Shown one piece after another: positions 22,758 through 31,959 of a stretch of DNA of 64,000 bases (positions are counted from its first letter, which is position 1; every line of letters starts with the position of its first letter). Position numbers and translations under genes: made by a program. The notes beneath the pieces were generated by a model that saw only the letters and a program-made list of their open reading frames with translations, was not told where the DNA came from and did not search any database. The DNA comes from Xylanimonas allomyrinae (GTDB taxonomy: Bacteria; Actinomycetota; Actinomycetes; Actinomycetales; Cellulomonadaceae): positions 806,001-870,000 of the forward strand of contig NZ_CP035495.1 in NCBI RefSeq assembly GCF_004135345.1. Direction: 5' to 3'.

Positions 22758-24213
22758 CTACCGTGGCTTCCTGAAGGTCCGGGACCGCGAGCTCCCGCCG
22801 AACCGGCCCGTCGAGGTGCGCCTGCGTGACTGGAAGGACGTGCATGCCCACCTCGAGGAGGGCCAGCCGTTCCTGAAGGACCAGGCCGGGCGGTGCATGG
22901 ACTGCGGCATCCCGTTCTGCCACCAGGGCTGCCCGCTGGGCAACCTCATCCCCGAGTGGAACGACCTGGTGTGGCGTGGGCAGACGGGCGACGCGATCGA
23001 CCGCATGTACGCGACCAACAACTTCCCCGAGCTCACCGGCCGCGTCTGCCCTGCACCGTGCGAGTCGGCCTGCGTGCTCGGCATCAGCCAGCCGCCCGTG
23101 ACGATCAAGAACGTCGAGCTGTCGATCGCGGAGGAGGCGTTCCGGCGCGGCCTGACGCCGCAGGTGCCCACGCACCTGACGGGCACGACGATCGCGATCG
23201 TCGGCTCCGGTCCCGCGGGCCTCGCGGCGGCGCAGCAGCTGACGCGTGCCGGGCACACCGTCGTGGTGTACGAGCGCGACGACGCCGTCGGTGGCCTGCT
23301 GCGCTACGGCATCCCGGACTTCAAGCTCGAGAAGGACATCATCGACCGTCGCCTGGAGCAGATGGAGGCCGAGGGCACGCGGTTCCGCCCCGGTGTCGAG
23401 ATCGGCAAGGACATCACGTGGGACGCGCTGCGCCGCCGGTTCGACGCGATCGTGATCGCCACGGGCGCGACGGTGCCGCGCGACCTGCCGCTGCCGGGTC
23501 GCGAGCTGCGCGGCGTGCACTTCGCGATGGAGTACCTCACGCCGGCCAACAAGGCCGCGAAGGGGGAGCCGGTCGAGGGTGCGCCGGACGCTGCGGGCAA
23601 GCACGTCATCGTGATCGGCGGCGGCGACACGGGCTCGGACTGCGTCGGCACGGCGCTGCGCCAGGGTGCGGCGAGCGTCACGACCCTCGCCATCGGCAAG
23701 AAGCCCCCACGGGAGCGCCCGGCCAACCAGCCGTGGCCCACCGACCCGATCCTCTTCGAGGTCTCGTCCTCGCACGAGGAGGGCGGCGAGCGCGCCTACC
23801 TGGCGTCGACGGTCGAGTTCCTGGACGACACGACGGGCGGCGTCGTCGGGCTGCGGGTGGCCGAGACGGAGTACCTGCCGGACGGTCGCCGCGTGCCCAA
23901 GGAGGGCACCGAGCGGGTCCTGCGCGCCGACCTCGTGCTCGTCGCGATGGGCTTCACCGGTCCGGAGACGAAGGTGCTCGCCACGCAGACCGACGTCGAG
24001 CTCACCGAGCGCTCACTGGTGCGGCGAGGGAGCGACTTCGCGACCAGCCTGCCGGGTGTCTTCGTCGCCGGCGACGCCGGCCGCGGCCAGTCGCTCATCG
24101 TCTGGGCGATCGCCGAGGGACGTGCGTGCGCGGCCGCCGTGGACGCGTTCCTGCGCGGGTCGACCGAGCTTCCAGCGCCGGTGGGGCCACGGACGGTCGC
24201 CCTAAGAGGGTGA
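22750..24213 (+). CDS. gltD: Glutamate synthase small subunit GltD
   Basis: FAD/NADPH-binding flavoprotein that feeds electrons to GltB. 487 aa. The N-terminal cysteine cluster [18 protein letters not shown] (about residues 46-64) and CPAPCESAC bind the two 4Fe-4S clusters. The FAD Rossmann motif [12 protein letters not shown] is near residue 154 and the NADPH motif GGGDTGSDC near 290. The C-terminal [14 protein letters not shown] is the family signature. GTG start within an 8-base overlap with the end of gltB, so the two subunits are coupled. Confidence 0.95.
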   Translation: MADYRGFLKVRDRELPPNRPVEVRLRDWKDVHAHLEEGQPFLKDQAGRCMDCGIPFCHQGCPLGNLIPEWNDLVWRGQTGDAIDRMYATNNFPELTGRVCPAPCESACVLGISQPPVTIKNVELSIAEEAFRRGLTPQVPTHLTGTTIAIVGSGPAGLAAAQQLTRAGHTVVVYERDDAVGGLLRYGIPDFKLEKDIIDRRLEQMEAEGTRFRPGVEIGKDITWDALRRRFDAIVIATGATVPRDLPLPGRELRGVHFAMEYLTPANKAAKGEPVEGAPDAAGKHVIVIGGGDTGSDCVGTALRQGAASVTTLAIGKKPPRERPANQPWPTDPILFEVSSSHEEGGERAYLASTVEFLDDTTGGVVGLRVAETEYLPDGRRVPKEGTERVLRADLVLVAMGFTGPETKVLATQTDVELTERSLVRRGSDFATSLPGVFVAGDAGRGQSLIVWAIAEGRACAAAVDAFLRGSTELPAPVGPRTVALRG

Positions 24214-24250
24214 GCGTGGCCCGTTCGGGGCGCGCTGCGCGCCGCGAGCA

Positions 24251-24280
24251 AGCAAGATTGCTGCAAGACCGTCTTAGATA
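24251..24280 (+). promoter_or_regulatory. Inverted repeat and -10-like hexamer upstream of pyk
   Basis: AGCAAGATTGCT (24251-24262) is a perfect 5-bp inverted repeat with a 2-base spacer, followed by TAGATA at 24275-24280. This is the only AT-leaning part of the 189-base gltD-pyk gap. It could be an operator next to the pyk promoter. No regulator can be assigned. Confidence 0.3.
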
Positions 24281-24402
24281 GTCGTGGTGTGCGTCGGCCC
24301 CCGGGCTCACGGCGCGCAGCTGGCAAAGACCACGGGCGCGAACGTGCGCCCGCGCTAGCCCCGGGGAATGCCGGGGCACCCCCTGATGACGAGGCTGGAG
24401 AC

Positions 24403-25836
24403 ATGCGCAGAGCCAAGATCGTTTGCACCATCGGACCCGCCACGAGCAGCCCGGAGAACCTCCGGAAGCTCATTGACGCGGGCATGGACGTGGCCCGGAT
24501 CAACCGCAGCCACGGTTCTTTCGAGGAGCACGAGGCCGTTTACACCAACGTGCGGGAGGCCGCCAAGGCCTCGGGCCGCAACGTTGCGATCCTGGTCGAC
24601 CTCCAGGGCCCGAAGATCCGCCTCGGCAAGTTCGAGGAGGAGAAGAAGTACTACCTCGAGGTCGGTGACGAGTTCACCATCACGACCGAGGACATCGTCG
24701 GCAACCAGTCGATCGTCTCGACGACCCACAAGGGTCTCGCGGACGACGCCAAGGCCGGCGACGCGCTCCTGATCGACGACGGCAAGGTGCGCCTGCGCGT
24801 CACGTCCGTCGAGGGCCCGAAGGTCCACGCGGTCACCGAGATCCCCGGCCCGATCTCGAACAACAAGGGAATCAACCTCCCGGGTGCCGCGGTGTCCGTC
24901 CCCGCCATGAGCGAGAAGGACATCGAGGACCTGCGCTGGGCCCTGCGGATCGGCACGGACTTCATCGCCCTGTCCTTCGTGCGCAACGCCAAGGACTACG
25001 ACGACGTGCGCGCGATCATGGAGGAGGAGGGCCGGGTCGTCCCGGTCATCGCCAAGCTGGAGAAGCCGCAGGCGATCGAGAACCTCGAAGAGGTCATCGC
25101 GGCGTTCGACGCGTTCATGGTGGCCCGTGGCGACCTGGCGGTCGAGATGCCGCTCGAGCAGGTCCCGCTCATCCAGAAGCGCATCGTCGAGCTGGCGCGC
25201 CGCAACGCGAAGCCGGTCATCGTCGCCACCCAGGTGCTCGAGTCGATGACGAACAACCCGCGCCCGACGCGCGCCGAGGCCTCCGACTGCGCCAACGCGG
25301 TGCTCGACGGCGCCGACGCGGTCATGCTCTCGGGCGAGACGTCGGTCGGTGACTTCCCGATCATCACGGTCGAGACGATGGCCCAGATCATCGAGGCCAC
25401 CGAGCAGCTCGGTGCCGAGCGCATCGCCCCGCTGGGCTCGCGCCCGCACACCCGCTCGGGTGTCATCACGCAGGCCGCGAAGGAGGTCGGCGAGCAGCTC
25501 GGCGCCAAGTACTACGTGACGTTCACGCAGTCCGGCGACTCCGCCCGCCGCATGTCCCGCCTGCGCTCGCAGATCCCGCTGCTGGCCTTCACGCCGGCGC
25601 CGGCGACCCGCAAGGAGCTGGCCCTGAGCTGGGGCACGCAGGCCTACGAGGTGCCGAAGGTCGACTCCGTCGACGCGATGGTCGCCCAGGTCGACTCGAC
25701 CCTGCAGGCCAACGGCCTCGCCGAGCCGGGCGACCGGGTCGTCATCGTCTCGGGTGCGCCTGTCGGCGTGCCGGGCACGACGAACTCGATCCTCGTGCAC
25801 AAGGTCGGTTCGACCGACACCGGTCGCGGCCGCTGA
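24403..25836 (+). CDS. pyk: Pyruvate kinase
   Basis: Last step of glycolysis: phosphoenolpyruvate plus ADP to pyruvate plus ATP. 477 aa. N-terminal MRRAKIVCTIGPATSS, the K+/phosphate-binding NRSHG, DLQGPKIRLG (start of the B domain), the catalytic Lys in VIAKLEKPQAIEN, MVARGDLAVEMP and the family signature ending VMLSGETSVGDFP are all visible. The C-terminal allosteric domain (about 350-470) is present. The ATG lies ten bases after a GGAG. A strong hairpin terminator follows at 25863. Confidence 0.96.
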   Translation: MRRAKIVCTIGPATSSPENLRKLIDAGMDVARINRSHGSFEEHEAVYTNVREAAKASGRNVAILVDLQGPKIRLGKFEEEKKYYLEVGDEFTITTEDIVGNQSIVSTTHKGLADDAKAGDALLIDDGKVRLRVTSVEGPKVHAVTEIPGPISNNKGINLPGAAVSVPAMSEKDIEDLRWALRIGTDFIALSFVRNAKDYDDVRAIMEEEGRVVPVIAKLEKPQAIENLEEVIAAFDAFMVARGDLAVEMPLEQVPLIQKRIVELARRNAKPVIVATQVLESMTNNPRPTRAEASDCANAVLDGADAVMLSGETSVGDFPIITVETMAQIIEATEQLGAERIAPLGSRPHTRSGVITQAAKEVGEQLGAKYYVTFTQSGDSARRMSRLRSQIPLLAFTPAPATRKELALSWGTQAYEVPKVDSVDAMVAQVDSTLQANGLAEPGDRVVIVSGAPVGVPGTTNSILVHKVGSTDTGRGR

Positions 25837-25862
25837 CGGTCCGCCGTCCGTCCTGAACGACG

Positions 25863-25899
25863 CGAGAGGCCCGTGGGGGATTTCCCCACGGGCCTCTCG
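25863..25899. terminator. Hairpin terminator between pyk and tRNA-Leu
   Basis: A perfect 16-bp stem (CGAGAGGCCCGTGGGG at 25863-25878 and its complement at 25884-25899) with a GATTT loop. There is no T-tract, as is common in actinobacteria. The genes converge here (pyk on plus, the tRNA on minus), so it can stop both transcripts. Confidence 0.85.
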
Positions 25900-25928
25900 G
25901 CGTCACGGCGCTCACGGCCGTTCTCGCG

Positions 25929-26010
25929 TGCCCCGGGCGGGACTCGAACCCGCACTCCTTGCGGAACCCGGGTTTGAGCCGGGCGCGTCTGCCAGTTCCG
26001 CCACCGGGGC
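25929..26010 (-). tRNA. tRNA-Leu (anticodon CAA)
   Basis: Reading the minus strand, the acceptor stem GCCCCGG pairs with CCGGGGC, followed by discriminator A. The D arm contains AACTGGCAGA. The anticodon stem CCCGG/CCGGG encloses the loop CTCAAAC, giving anticodon CAA, which reads UUG. The variable arm is long (class II), and the T loop GTTCGAGTC is standard. Length 82 nt. The CCA end is not encoded. Confidence 0.95.
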
Positions 26011-26124
26011 GTGCGGGCACCATCGAACCACACCGGCAGGGGTGCCGCGGACGGTCTGCCGCGTGCCCGACCCTGGGGCGACGCTTTGGCTGGTGAGGGC
26101 GTGTTCGCGGACTACGATGTCGGA

Positions 26125-26790
26125 GTGACCGAGAAGCCTGCCGCGAAGCTGCCGCTGGACCTGCCTCCCTTGCTGGAGTCTGAGGCCCCCGCAGCTGCCA
26201 ACCCGTCTGCCCGTCCCGCGCGACGCGTCGTCGTCGCCGAGGACGAGGCGCTCATCCGCATGGACGTCGTCGAGACTCTGCGTGAGGCAGGGTTCGAGGT
26301 CGTCGGCGAGGCTGGCGACGGTGAGACCGCCGTCGGCCTGGCCATCGAGCTCAAGCCCGACGTCGTCGTCATGGACGTCAAGATGCCCGAGATGGACGGC
26401 ATCACCGCCGCCGAGAAGATCGGCAAGGCGCACGCTGCGCCCGTCGTCCTGCTCACCGCGTTCTCGCAGACCGAGCTGGTCGAGCGTGCCCGCGACGCCG
26501 GTGCGATGGCCTACGTCGTCAAGCCGTTCACGCCCGCGGACCTGCTGCCGGCCGTCGAGATCGCGATCTCCCGCTACCAGCAGCTCGGTGCGCTCGAGGC
26601 GGAGGTCGCCGACCTTCAGGAACGTTTCGAGACCCGCAAGCGCGTGGACCGGGCCAAGGGCTTGCTCCAGACCAAGATGGGCCTGTCGGAGCCTGAGGCG
26701 TTCCGCTGGATCCAGAAGACGTCGATGGACCGGCGTCTGACGATGCGTGAGGTTGCCGACGCCGTCATCGAACAGGTCGGCGGGGCCTGA
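26125..26790 (+). CDS. pdtaR: Response regulator with ANTAR RNA-binding domain (PdtaR-like)
   Basis: A receiver domain (about residues 37-155; acidic pocket AEDEALIR, phospho-acceptor Asp in DVVVMDVKMPE, switch TAFSQ, Lys in YVVKPF) followed by a coiled linker and an ANTAR domain (RVDRAKGLLQTKMGLSEPEAFRWIQKTSMDRRLTMREVADAV). ANTAR proteins bind paired hairpins in mRNA leaders and prevent termination; in Mycobacterium PdtaR works with the kinase PdtaS, which is not encoded here. 221 aa. The GTG at 26125 is favoured because TACGAT (26113-26118) ends six bases before it and no ribosome-binding site is visible. Confidence 0.88.
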   Translation: MTEKPAAKLPLDLPPLLESEAPAAANPSARPARRVVVAEDEALIRMDVVETLREAGFEVVGEAGDGETAVGLAIELKPDVVVMDVKMPEMDGITAAEKIGKAHAAPVVLLTAFSQTELVERARDAGAMAYVVKPFTPADLLPAVEIAISRYQQLGALEAEVADLQERFETRKRVDRAKGLLQTKMGLSEPEAFRWIQKTSMDRRLTMREVADAVIEQVGGA

Positions 26791-26795
26791 GCGGA

Positions 26796-27458
26796 ATGCG
26801 CTCCACGCCGGAGGTGAGGTCGGCCGACCGCGACGACATCGTCGTGGTCGCGGCGCTGGTCGCCGCGACGCGCCCCAGCTCTGTCGGGGCGCAGGTGGAT
26901 CACGCCGGCGAGGATGTGGTCCGCACTCACCTGTCCGTCTATGTTGCGGCCGGTGGGACGGTGCTCGTCGCGTCGCTCGACGGTCATGTCGTCGGCTTCC
27001 TGCTGGTGCGCTCGGTGGGGCCGCACCTGTTCGCCACGGAGACCGCGTTCGTGATCGACACGCTGCTCGTGACTCCGGACGCGCGGCGTCGCGGCATCGG
27101 GCACGCCCTGGTGGGCGGCGTCGCCGCGCTGGCGGGCGAGGCGGGAGCCGCGTACGTGTACGCGGGCGTTCCGGCCGGAGATCGTGGCATGCACCGGTTC
27201 CTTGCGCGGCTCGGATTCGCGCCGACGGCGGGGCACCGCGTCGTGGCGACGTCGACGCTCCTGCGCCGCCTCGCGCAGGAGGGAGGCTCGGCCTCCGGCC
27301 GCGACAGCCGCCCGCGCGGCCCTCGCGTCACGGGGCGGGCGGCGCTGGACGACATCATCGCCCGGCGACGCCGCGCCCGGGAGGCGGGTCTGCCGTCGGG
27401 GCCGGTCGACATCCGCTCGCTGCGGGGCCGGCACGGCCCGGAGCGCACGGCGTCCTGA
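26796..27458 (+). CDS. GNAT-family N-acetyltransferase
   Basis: Acetyl-CoA-dependent acetyltransferase of unknown substrate. 220 aa. The N-terminal two thirds form one GNAT domain with the acetyl-CoA pyrophosphate loop in LLVTPDARRRGIGHALV (about residues 89-105) and the downstream GMHRFLARLGFAPTAGHRV. The last 50-60 residues are Arg-rich and low-complexity (RPRGPRVTGRAALDDIIARRRRAREA) and not part of the fold; they could bind nucleic acid, but that is speculation. Starts five bases after pdtaR, so probably co-transcribed with it. Confidence 0.75.
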   Translation: MRSTPEVRSADRDDIVVVAALVAATRPSSVGAQVDHAGEDVVRTHLSVYVAAGGTVLVASLDGHVVGFLLVRSVGPHLFATETAFVIDTLLVTPDARRRGIGHALVGGVAALAGEAGAAYVYAGVPAGDRGMHRFLARLGFAPTAGHRVVATSTLLRRLAQEGGSASGRDSRPRGPRVTGRAALDDIIARRRRAREAGLPSGPVDIRSLRGRHGPERTAS

Positions 27459-27476
27459 CGCGGGTGCAGGCGCGGG

Positions 27477-27905
27477 TTACCGCGGCGCGGCGTCGAGGAT
27501 CATGCAGGTCAGCCGCGCGGTGGCGACGCGGCGCCCGGCGTCGTCGCTCACGGTGATCTCGTAGGCCGCGAGGCTGCGCCCCAGGCGCAGTGCGCGGGCC
27601 TCGCCCGTGACGACGCCCTCGCGGACCGCGCGGTGGTGGGACACGTTGAGCTCGATGCCGACGCTCGCGCGCGACGGACCGGCGTGCTGCGCCGCGGCGA
27701 CGGAGCCGAGCGTCTCGGCGAGCACGGCCGACGCTCCGCCGTGAAGCAGGCCGTAGGGCTGGGTGTTTCCGGCCACGGGCATGGTGCCGCAGGTGCGTTC
27801 GGCGCCGATGACGGTCAGTTCGATGCCCATGCGCTCCAGGAGCGTGCCGGTGATGTCGGGCATGCCGGTCATGGAGGTGCCCGTCGCCGGGGGAGTGTCG
27901 GTCAT
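27477..27905 (-). CDS. Hotdog-fold thioesterase (PaaI/YdiI type)
   Basis: A 142-aa acyl-CoA thioesterase-like protein. The family core QPYGLLHGGASAVLAETLGS (about residues 49-68) holds the catalytic-site HGG and downstream acidic residue; VGIELNVSHHRAVREG and EITVSDDAGRRVATARLT follow. Members cleave phenylacetyl-CoA, hydroxybenzoyl-CoA or DHNA-CoA; which one cannot be told. It is divergent from polA with only 18 bases between starts. It converges on the acetyltransferase gene. Confidence 0.8.
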   Translation of the reverse strand: MTDTPPATGTSMTGMPDITGTLLERMGIELTVIGAERTCGTMPVAGNTQPYGLLHGGASAVLAETLGSVAAAQHAGPSRASVGIELNVSHHRAVREGVVTGEARALRLGRSLAAYEITVSDDAGRRVATARLTCMILDAAPR

Positions 27906-27923
27906 GCCAGGTAGGTTGGCCCA

Positions 27924-30626
27924 GTGACGACCCTCGCGCCAACCCGGCACACCGGCCGGCCCCGTCTTCTGCTGGTCGACGGGCACTCGATGGCCTACCG
28001 CGCGTTCTACGCGTTGCCCGACACGATGGCCACGACCTCGGGCCAGGTGACCAACGCGGTCTACGGCTTCACGTCGATGCTCACCAAGCTGCTCGGCGAC
28101 GAGCAGCCGACCCACCTGGCGGTCGCGTTCGACGTGTCGCGGCGGTCGTTCCGCACCGAGCGTTTCCCCGAGTACAAGGGCACCCGCAGCGAGACGCCGG
28201 CGCCGTTCAAGGGCCAGGTGCCGCTGATCAAGGACGTGCTGGAGGCGCTGCACGTCCCGGCGATCGAGCGCGAGGGCATCGAGGCGGACGACATCATCGC
28301 GACGCTCGCGGGGCAGGCGTCGGCGGCAGGCATGGAGGTGCTCGTCTGCTCGGGCGACCGCGACTCGCTCCAGCTCGTCGACGGCGACGTGACCGTGCTC
28401 TACCCGGTGCGCGGGGTGTCCGAGATGGTCCGCATGACTCCGGAGACTGTCGCCGGCAAGTACGGCGTGCCGCCGCAGCAGTATCCGGACCTGGCCGCCC
28501 TCGTGGGCGAGACGAGCGACAACCTGCCGGGCGTGCCCGGCGTCGGCCCGAAGACTGCGGCCAAGTGGGTCACGCAGTACGGCGGCCTGGACGCGCTGCT
28601 GGCCCACGTCGACGAGCTCAAGGGGAAGGCGGCGGACAACCTGCGCGCCGCCGTCGACCAGGTGCGGCTCAACCGGGAGCTGAACGCGCTGCTGCGCGAC
28701 GTCGAGCTGCCGTTCGGCCCCGACGACCTGCTGCTGCGCGGGTTCGACCGTGAGGCGGTCCACCGCATCTCCGACGCGCTGCAGTTCGGCGCGCTGCGCG
28801 ACCGCCTGCTGGCCGTCGACCCGGCCGCCGAGCAGGCCACGCAGGCTGCCGTGGAGCAGGGGTTCGAGCTCGACGTCGTCGAGCTGGCTCCCGGCGGGCT
28901 CGGCGCGTGGCTCGAGGCCCGTGCCGGGCGGGGCGTCGGCGTCGACGTCTCGGGCAAGGGCACGCCCGCGCTGGGCGACGCGTGGGGCATCGCGCTGGCC
29001 GAGGGCGGGGAAGCGGTGGCCTACGACCTCGCCGACCTCGACCCGGCCGACGAGCGGGCACTCGCCGCCTGGCTCGCCGACGCGGCGCAACCCAAGGTGC
29101 TGCACGGGGCCAAGGCGGCGTGGCACGCGCTCGCGGCGCGCGGGCTCGCGCTCGACGGCGTCACGTTCGACACCGAGCTCGCGGCCTACCTGTGCTATCC
29201 CGACCAGCGAGGCTACGACCTCGGCGACCTCGTCGCCCGGCACCTCGGCCGCGAGCTGGGCGCCGAGGACGACGGCGCGCAGGGTGCGCTCGACCTCGAC
29301 CTGGACTCCGCGGGTGCGCGGGGCCGGCGCGAGGCGACCCGGGCGGCCGCGGTCGCCGACCTCGCGGAGGCGCTCGCCGGCCAGCTCGCCGACCGGGGTG
29401 CGACGTCCCTGCTGACCGACGTCGAGCTGCCGCTGTCGTGGGTGCTCGCCCGCATGGAGGCGACCGGGATCGCGGCGGACACCGCGTACCTCACCGAGCT
29501 CGAGGCCGGGTTCGCCGGCCAGGTCGCGCACGCCGCGGGCGAGGCGTACGACGCCATCGGTCACGAGGTCAACCTGGGCTCGCCCAAACAGCTCCAGGAG
29601 GTGCTGTTCGGAGAGCTCGACATGCCCAAGACCAAGAGGACCAAGACGGGGTACACGACCGACGCCGCGGCGCTCGCAGAGCTCTACGCGCGCACCGGGC
29701 ACCCGTTCCTGGAGCATCTGCTCGCGCACCGGGACGCGAGCAAGCTGCGGGTGACCGTCGAGGGCCTGCTCAAGTCGGTGCTCCCCGACGGGCGCATCCA
29801 CACCACGTTCCAGCAGACGATCGCCGCGACGGGGCGCCTGAGCTCCGCCGAGCCGAACCTGCAGAACATCCCGATCCGCACCGACGCCGGGCGCCAGATC
29901 CGCAAGGCTTTCCGCGTCGGGGAGGGGTACGAGACGCTGCTCACGGCGGACTACTCGCAGATCGAGATGCGGATCATGGCGCACCTGTCGGGCGACGCCG
30001 GACTCATCGAGGCGTTCCGCACCGGCGAGGACCTGCACCGCTACGTCGGCTCGCGCGTCTTCGGCGTCGAACCGGCGGACGTGACGCCCGCGATGCGGTC
30101 GAAGGTCAAGGCTATGTCGTACGGCTTGGCCTACGGGCTCTCCGCGTTCGGGCTGTCGCAGCAGCTCGGGATCACGACGGGTGAGGCGCAGGGCCTCATG
30201 GACGACTACTTCGCGCGGTTCGGGGGCGTGCGCACCTACCTGGACGGCGTCGTCGAGGAGGCCCGGGCGACGGGGTGGACCGCGACGATCCGCGGGCGGC
30301 GCCGCTATCTGCCCGACCTGACGAGCGACAACCGTCAGCGAAGGCAGATGGCCGAGCGCATGGCCCTCAACGCCCCGATCCAGGGCAGCGCGGCCGACAT
30401 CATCAAGATCGCGATGCTGCGCGTGCAGCGCGAGCTCGACGCGCGCGGGCTGCGCTCGCGCCTGCTGCTCCAGGTCCATGACGAGCTGGTGGTCGAGGTG
30501 GCACCCGGCGAGCGCGAGGCGGCGGAGGAGGTGCTGCGCACGCAGATGGGCGCGGCCTACCCGCTCGACGTGCCGCTCGACGTGTCCGTGGGCGCCGGCG
30601 ACACCTGGCACGCCGCGGGGCACTAG
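27924..30626 (+). CDS. polA: DNA polymerase I
   Basis: Repair and Okazaki-fragment polymerase, 900 aa. The 5' nuclease domain covers about 1-300 (LLLVDGHSMAYRAFYALP, GIEADDIIATLA, GDRDSLQLV, VGETSDNLPGVPGVGPKTA). The middle domain (about 305-480) corresponds to the 3'-5' exonuclease but lacks the metal-binding D-x-E (it reads VDVSGKG), so proofreading is probably absent, as in mycobacterial PolA. The polymerase domain has motif A DYSQIEMRIMAHLSGD (near 675), motif B KVKAMSYGLAYG and motif C VHDELVVE (near 851). GTG start; TAGGTT (27912-27917) ends six bases upstream. Confidence 0.95.
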   Translation: MTTLAPTRHTGRPRLLLVDGHSMAYRAFYALPDTMATTSGQVTNAVYGFTSMLTKLLGDEQPTHLAVAFDVSRRSFRTERFPEYKGTRSETPAPFKGQVPLIKDVLEALHVPAIEREGIEADDIIATLAGQASAAGMEVLVCSGDRDSLQLVDGDVTVLYPVRGVSEMVRMTPETVAGKYGVPPQQYPDLAALVGETSDNLPGVPGVGPKTAAKWVTQYGGLDALLAHVDELKGKAADNLRAAVDQVRLNRELNALLRDVELPFGPDDLLLRGFDREAVHRISDALQFGALRDRLLAVDPAAEQATQAAVEQGFELDVVELAPGGLGAWLEARAGRGVGVDVSGKGTPALGDAWGIALAEGGEAVAYDLADLDPADERALAAWLADAAQPKVLHGAKAAWHALAARGLALDGVTFDTELAAYLCYPDQRGYDLGDLVARHLGRELGAEDDGAQGALDLDLDSAGARGRREATRAAAVADLAEALAGQLADRGATSLLTDVELPLSWVLARMEATGIAADTAYLTELEAGFAGQVAHAAGEAYDAIGHEVNLGSPKQLQEVLFGELDMPKTKRTKTGYTTDAAALAELYARTGHPFLEHLLAHRDASKLRVTVEGLLKSVLPDGRIHTTFQQTIAATGRLSSAEPNLQNIPIRTDAGRQIRKAFRVGEGYETLLTADYSQIEMRIMAHLSGDAGLIEAFRTGEDLHRYVGSRVFGVEPADVTPAMRSKVKAMSYGLAYGLSAFGLSQQLGITTGEAQGLMDDYFARFGGVRTYLDGVVEEARATGWTATIRGRRRYLPDLTSDNRQRRQMAERMALNAPIQGSAADIIKIAMLRVQRELDARGLRSRLLLQVHDELVVEVAPGEREAAEEVLRTQMGAAYPLDVPLDVSVGAGDTWHAAGH

Positions 30627-30682
30627 TGCGCGACGCCACCCGTCCGGCGCACGCCCGGCAGACGCTTACGATCGGCAGTCCT

Positions 30683-31537
30683 ATGGGCTGGTTCATCCGC
30701 GTGGTCAAAGGCATGGTCATCTCGCTCGGCTTCATCCTGCCGGGCGTGTCGGGGGGCGTGCTCGCCGCGATCCTCGGCATCTACGAGCGGATGCTGCGCT
30801 TCCTCGCGCACCTGACGCGCGACTTCAAGGCCAACATCCTGTACTTCCTGCCCGTCGGCATCGGCGGGATCCTCGGGCTCGTGCTGCTCAGCCGGCCGCT
30901 GGAGTTCCTGCTCGAGCAGTGGCAGGTCGTGGTGCTGTGGGGCTTCGCGGGCGCCATCCTCGGCACGCTGCCGTCCCTGGTGCGTGAGTCCGGCGCCCGC
31001 TCGCGGCGCGACCGGGCGGACGTCGTCTGGCTCGCCGGGACCTTCGTCGTCGCGCTCGTCGTGCTCTACCTCCTGCCGGCCGTCGCGGGCACGGTGCCTG
31101 CGAACTTCGCCGGGTTCGTGCTCGCGGGGGCGCTCATCGCGCTCGGCGTGCTGGTCCCGGGGCTCTCGCCGTCGAACCTGCTCCTGATCCTCGGGCTCTT
31201 CTCGCCCATGCTCCAGGGGTTCCGCGACCGCGACCTGGGCGGCACGTTCCTGCCCATCGCGATCGGCGCGATCGCGGCCATCCTCGCGTTCTCCAAGCTC
31301 ATGGAACGGCTGATCGAACGCCACCACTCGCGGGTGTACCACTTCATCATCGGACTGGTGCTCGCCAGCACCGTGCTCATCGTGGTGCCGACCCGCAGCG
31401 CCGAGACCATCGACTACGCGGGCGCCGGCGCCGGGACGTTCGCCCTGGCGGTCGTGGCCTTCGGCGCGGGCCTGGCGCTCGGCCTGTGGACCGCCGTCCT
31501 CGAAGGCAGGTACAAGTCCGCACATCCGGGGGAGTGA
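30683..31537 (+). CDS. DUF368 membrane protein, putative polyprenyl-phosphate transporter (PopT-like)
   Basis: A polytopic membrane protein of about 284 aa with seven or more hydrophobic segments. The N-terminal VVKGMVISLGFILPGVSGGVLAAILGIYE carries the PGVSGG motif of DUF368, and a second GVLVPGLSPSNLLLILGLF motif repeats it mid-protein, so the fold is likely an inverted duplication. DUF368 proteins (PopT) were shown in other bacteria to return undecaprenyl phosphate across the membrane for cell-wall synthesis; I transfer this by family only. I prefer the ATG at 30683; a GTG at 30626 overlaps the polA stop but adds 19 non-hydrophobic residues. Confidence 0.82.
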   Translation: MGWFIRVVKGMVISLGFILPGVSGGVLAAILGIYERMLRFLAHLTRDFKANILYFLPVGIGGILGLVLLSRPLEFLLEQWQVVVLWGFAGAILGTLPSLVRESGARSRRDRADVVWLAGTFVVALVVLYLLPAVAGTVPANFAGFVLAGALIALGVLVPGLSPSNLLLILGLFSPMLQGFRDRDLGGTFLPIAIGAIAAILAFSKLMERLIERHHSRVYHFIIGLVLASTVLIVVPTRSAETIDYAGAGAGTFALAVVAFGAGLALGLWTAVLEGRYKSAHPGE

Positions 31538-31538
31538 C

Positions 31539-31889
31539 ATGGCCGCCGACCGCCTCACCACGATGACCTTCGCGAGCATCTACCCGATGTACGTGCAGAA
31601 GGTCGAGCGCAAGGACCACACGACCGCCGAGCTGCACCAGGTCATCACCTGGCTGACGGGCTACGACGACGCCGGGATCGCCGCCGCCGTGGCCGACGGG
31701 CGCACGCTCGCGGAGTTCTTCGACCGCGCGCCGGCGTTGAACCCGAACGCCACCCTCATCACGGGCGTCATCTGCGGGTACCGCGTCGAGGACATCGCGG
31801 ACCCGCTGCACCAGAAGGTGCGCTGGATGGACAAGCTGGTCGACGAGGTCGCCCGAGGCAAGAAGATGAGCAGCATCCTGCGCGCCTGA
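31539..31889 (+). CDS. DUF2200 family protein
   Basis: A 116-aa soluble protein of the conserved DUF2200 family (MTFASIYPMYVQKVERKDHTTAELHQVITWLTGYD, then NPNATLITGVICGYRVEDI and QKVRWMDKLVDEVARGKKM). Most of the length is conserved in distant bacteria, including Gram-negatives. No function is known. It starts one base after the DUF368 stop, so it is co-transcribed. Confidence 0.85.
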   Translation: MAADRLTTMTFASIYPMYVQKVERKDHTTAELHQVITWLTGYDDAGIAAAVADGRTLAEFFDRAPALNPNATLITGVICGYRVEDIADPLHQKVRWMDKLVDEVARGKKMSSILRA

Positions 31890-31959
31890 GTGCCGCATCG
31901 CCGCGCGCAGACCGCCTGGCACGGCCTCGGGCCGGGCGGCACTCCTAGCCTGGAGGCTC

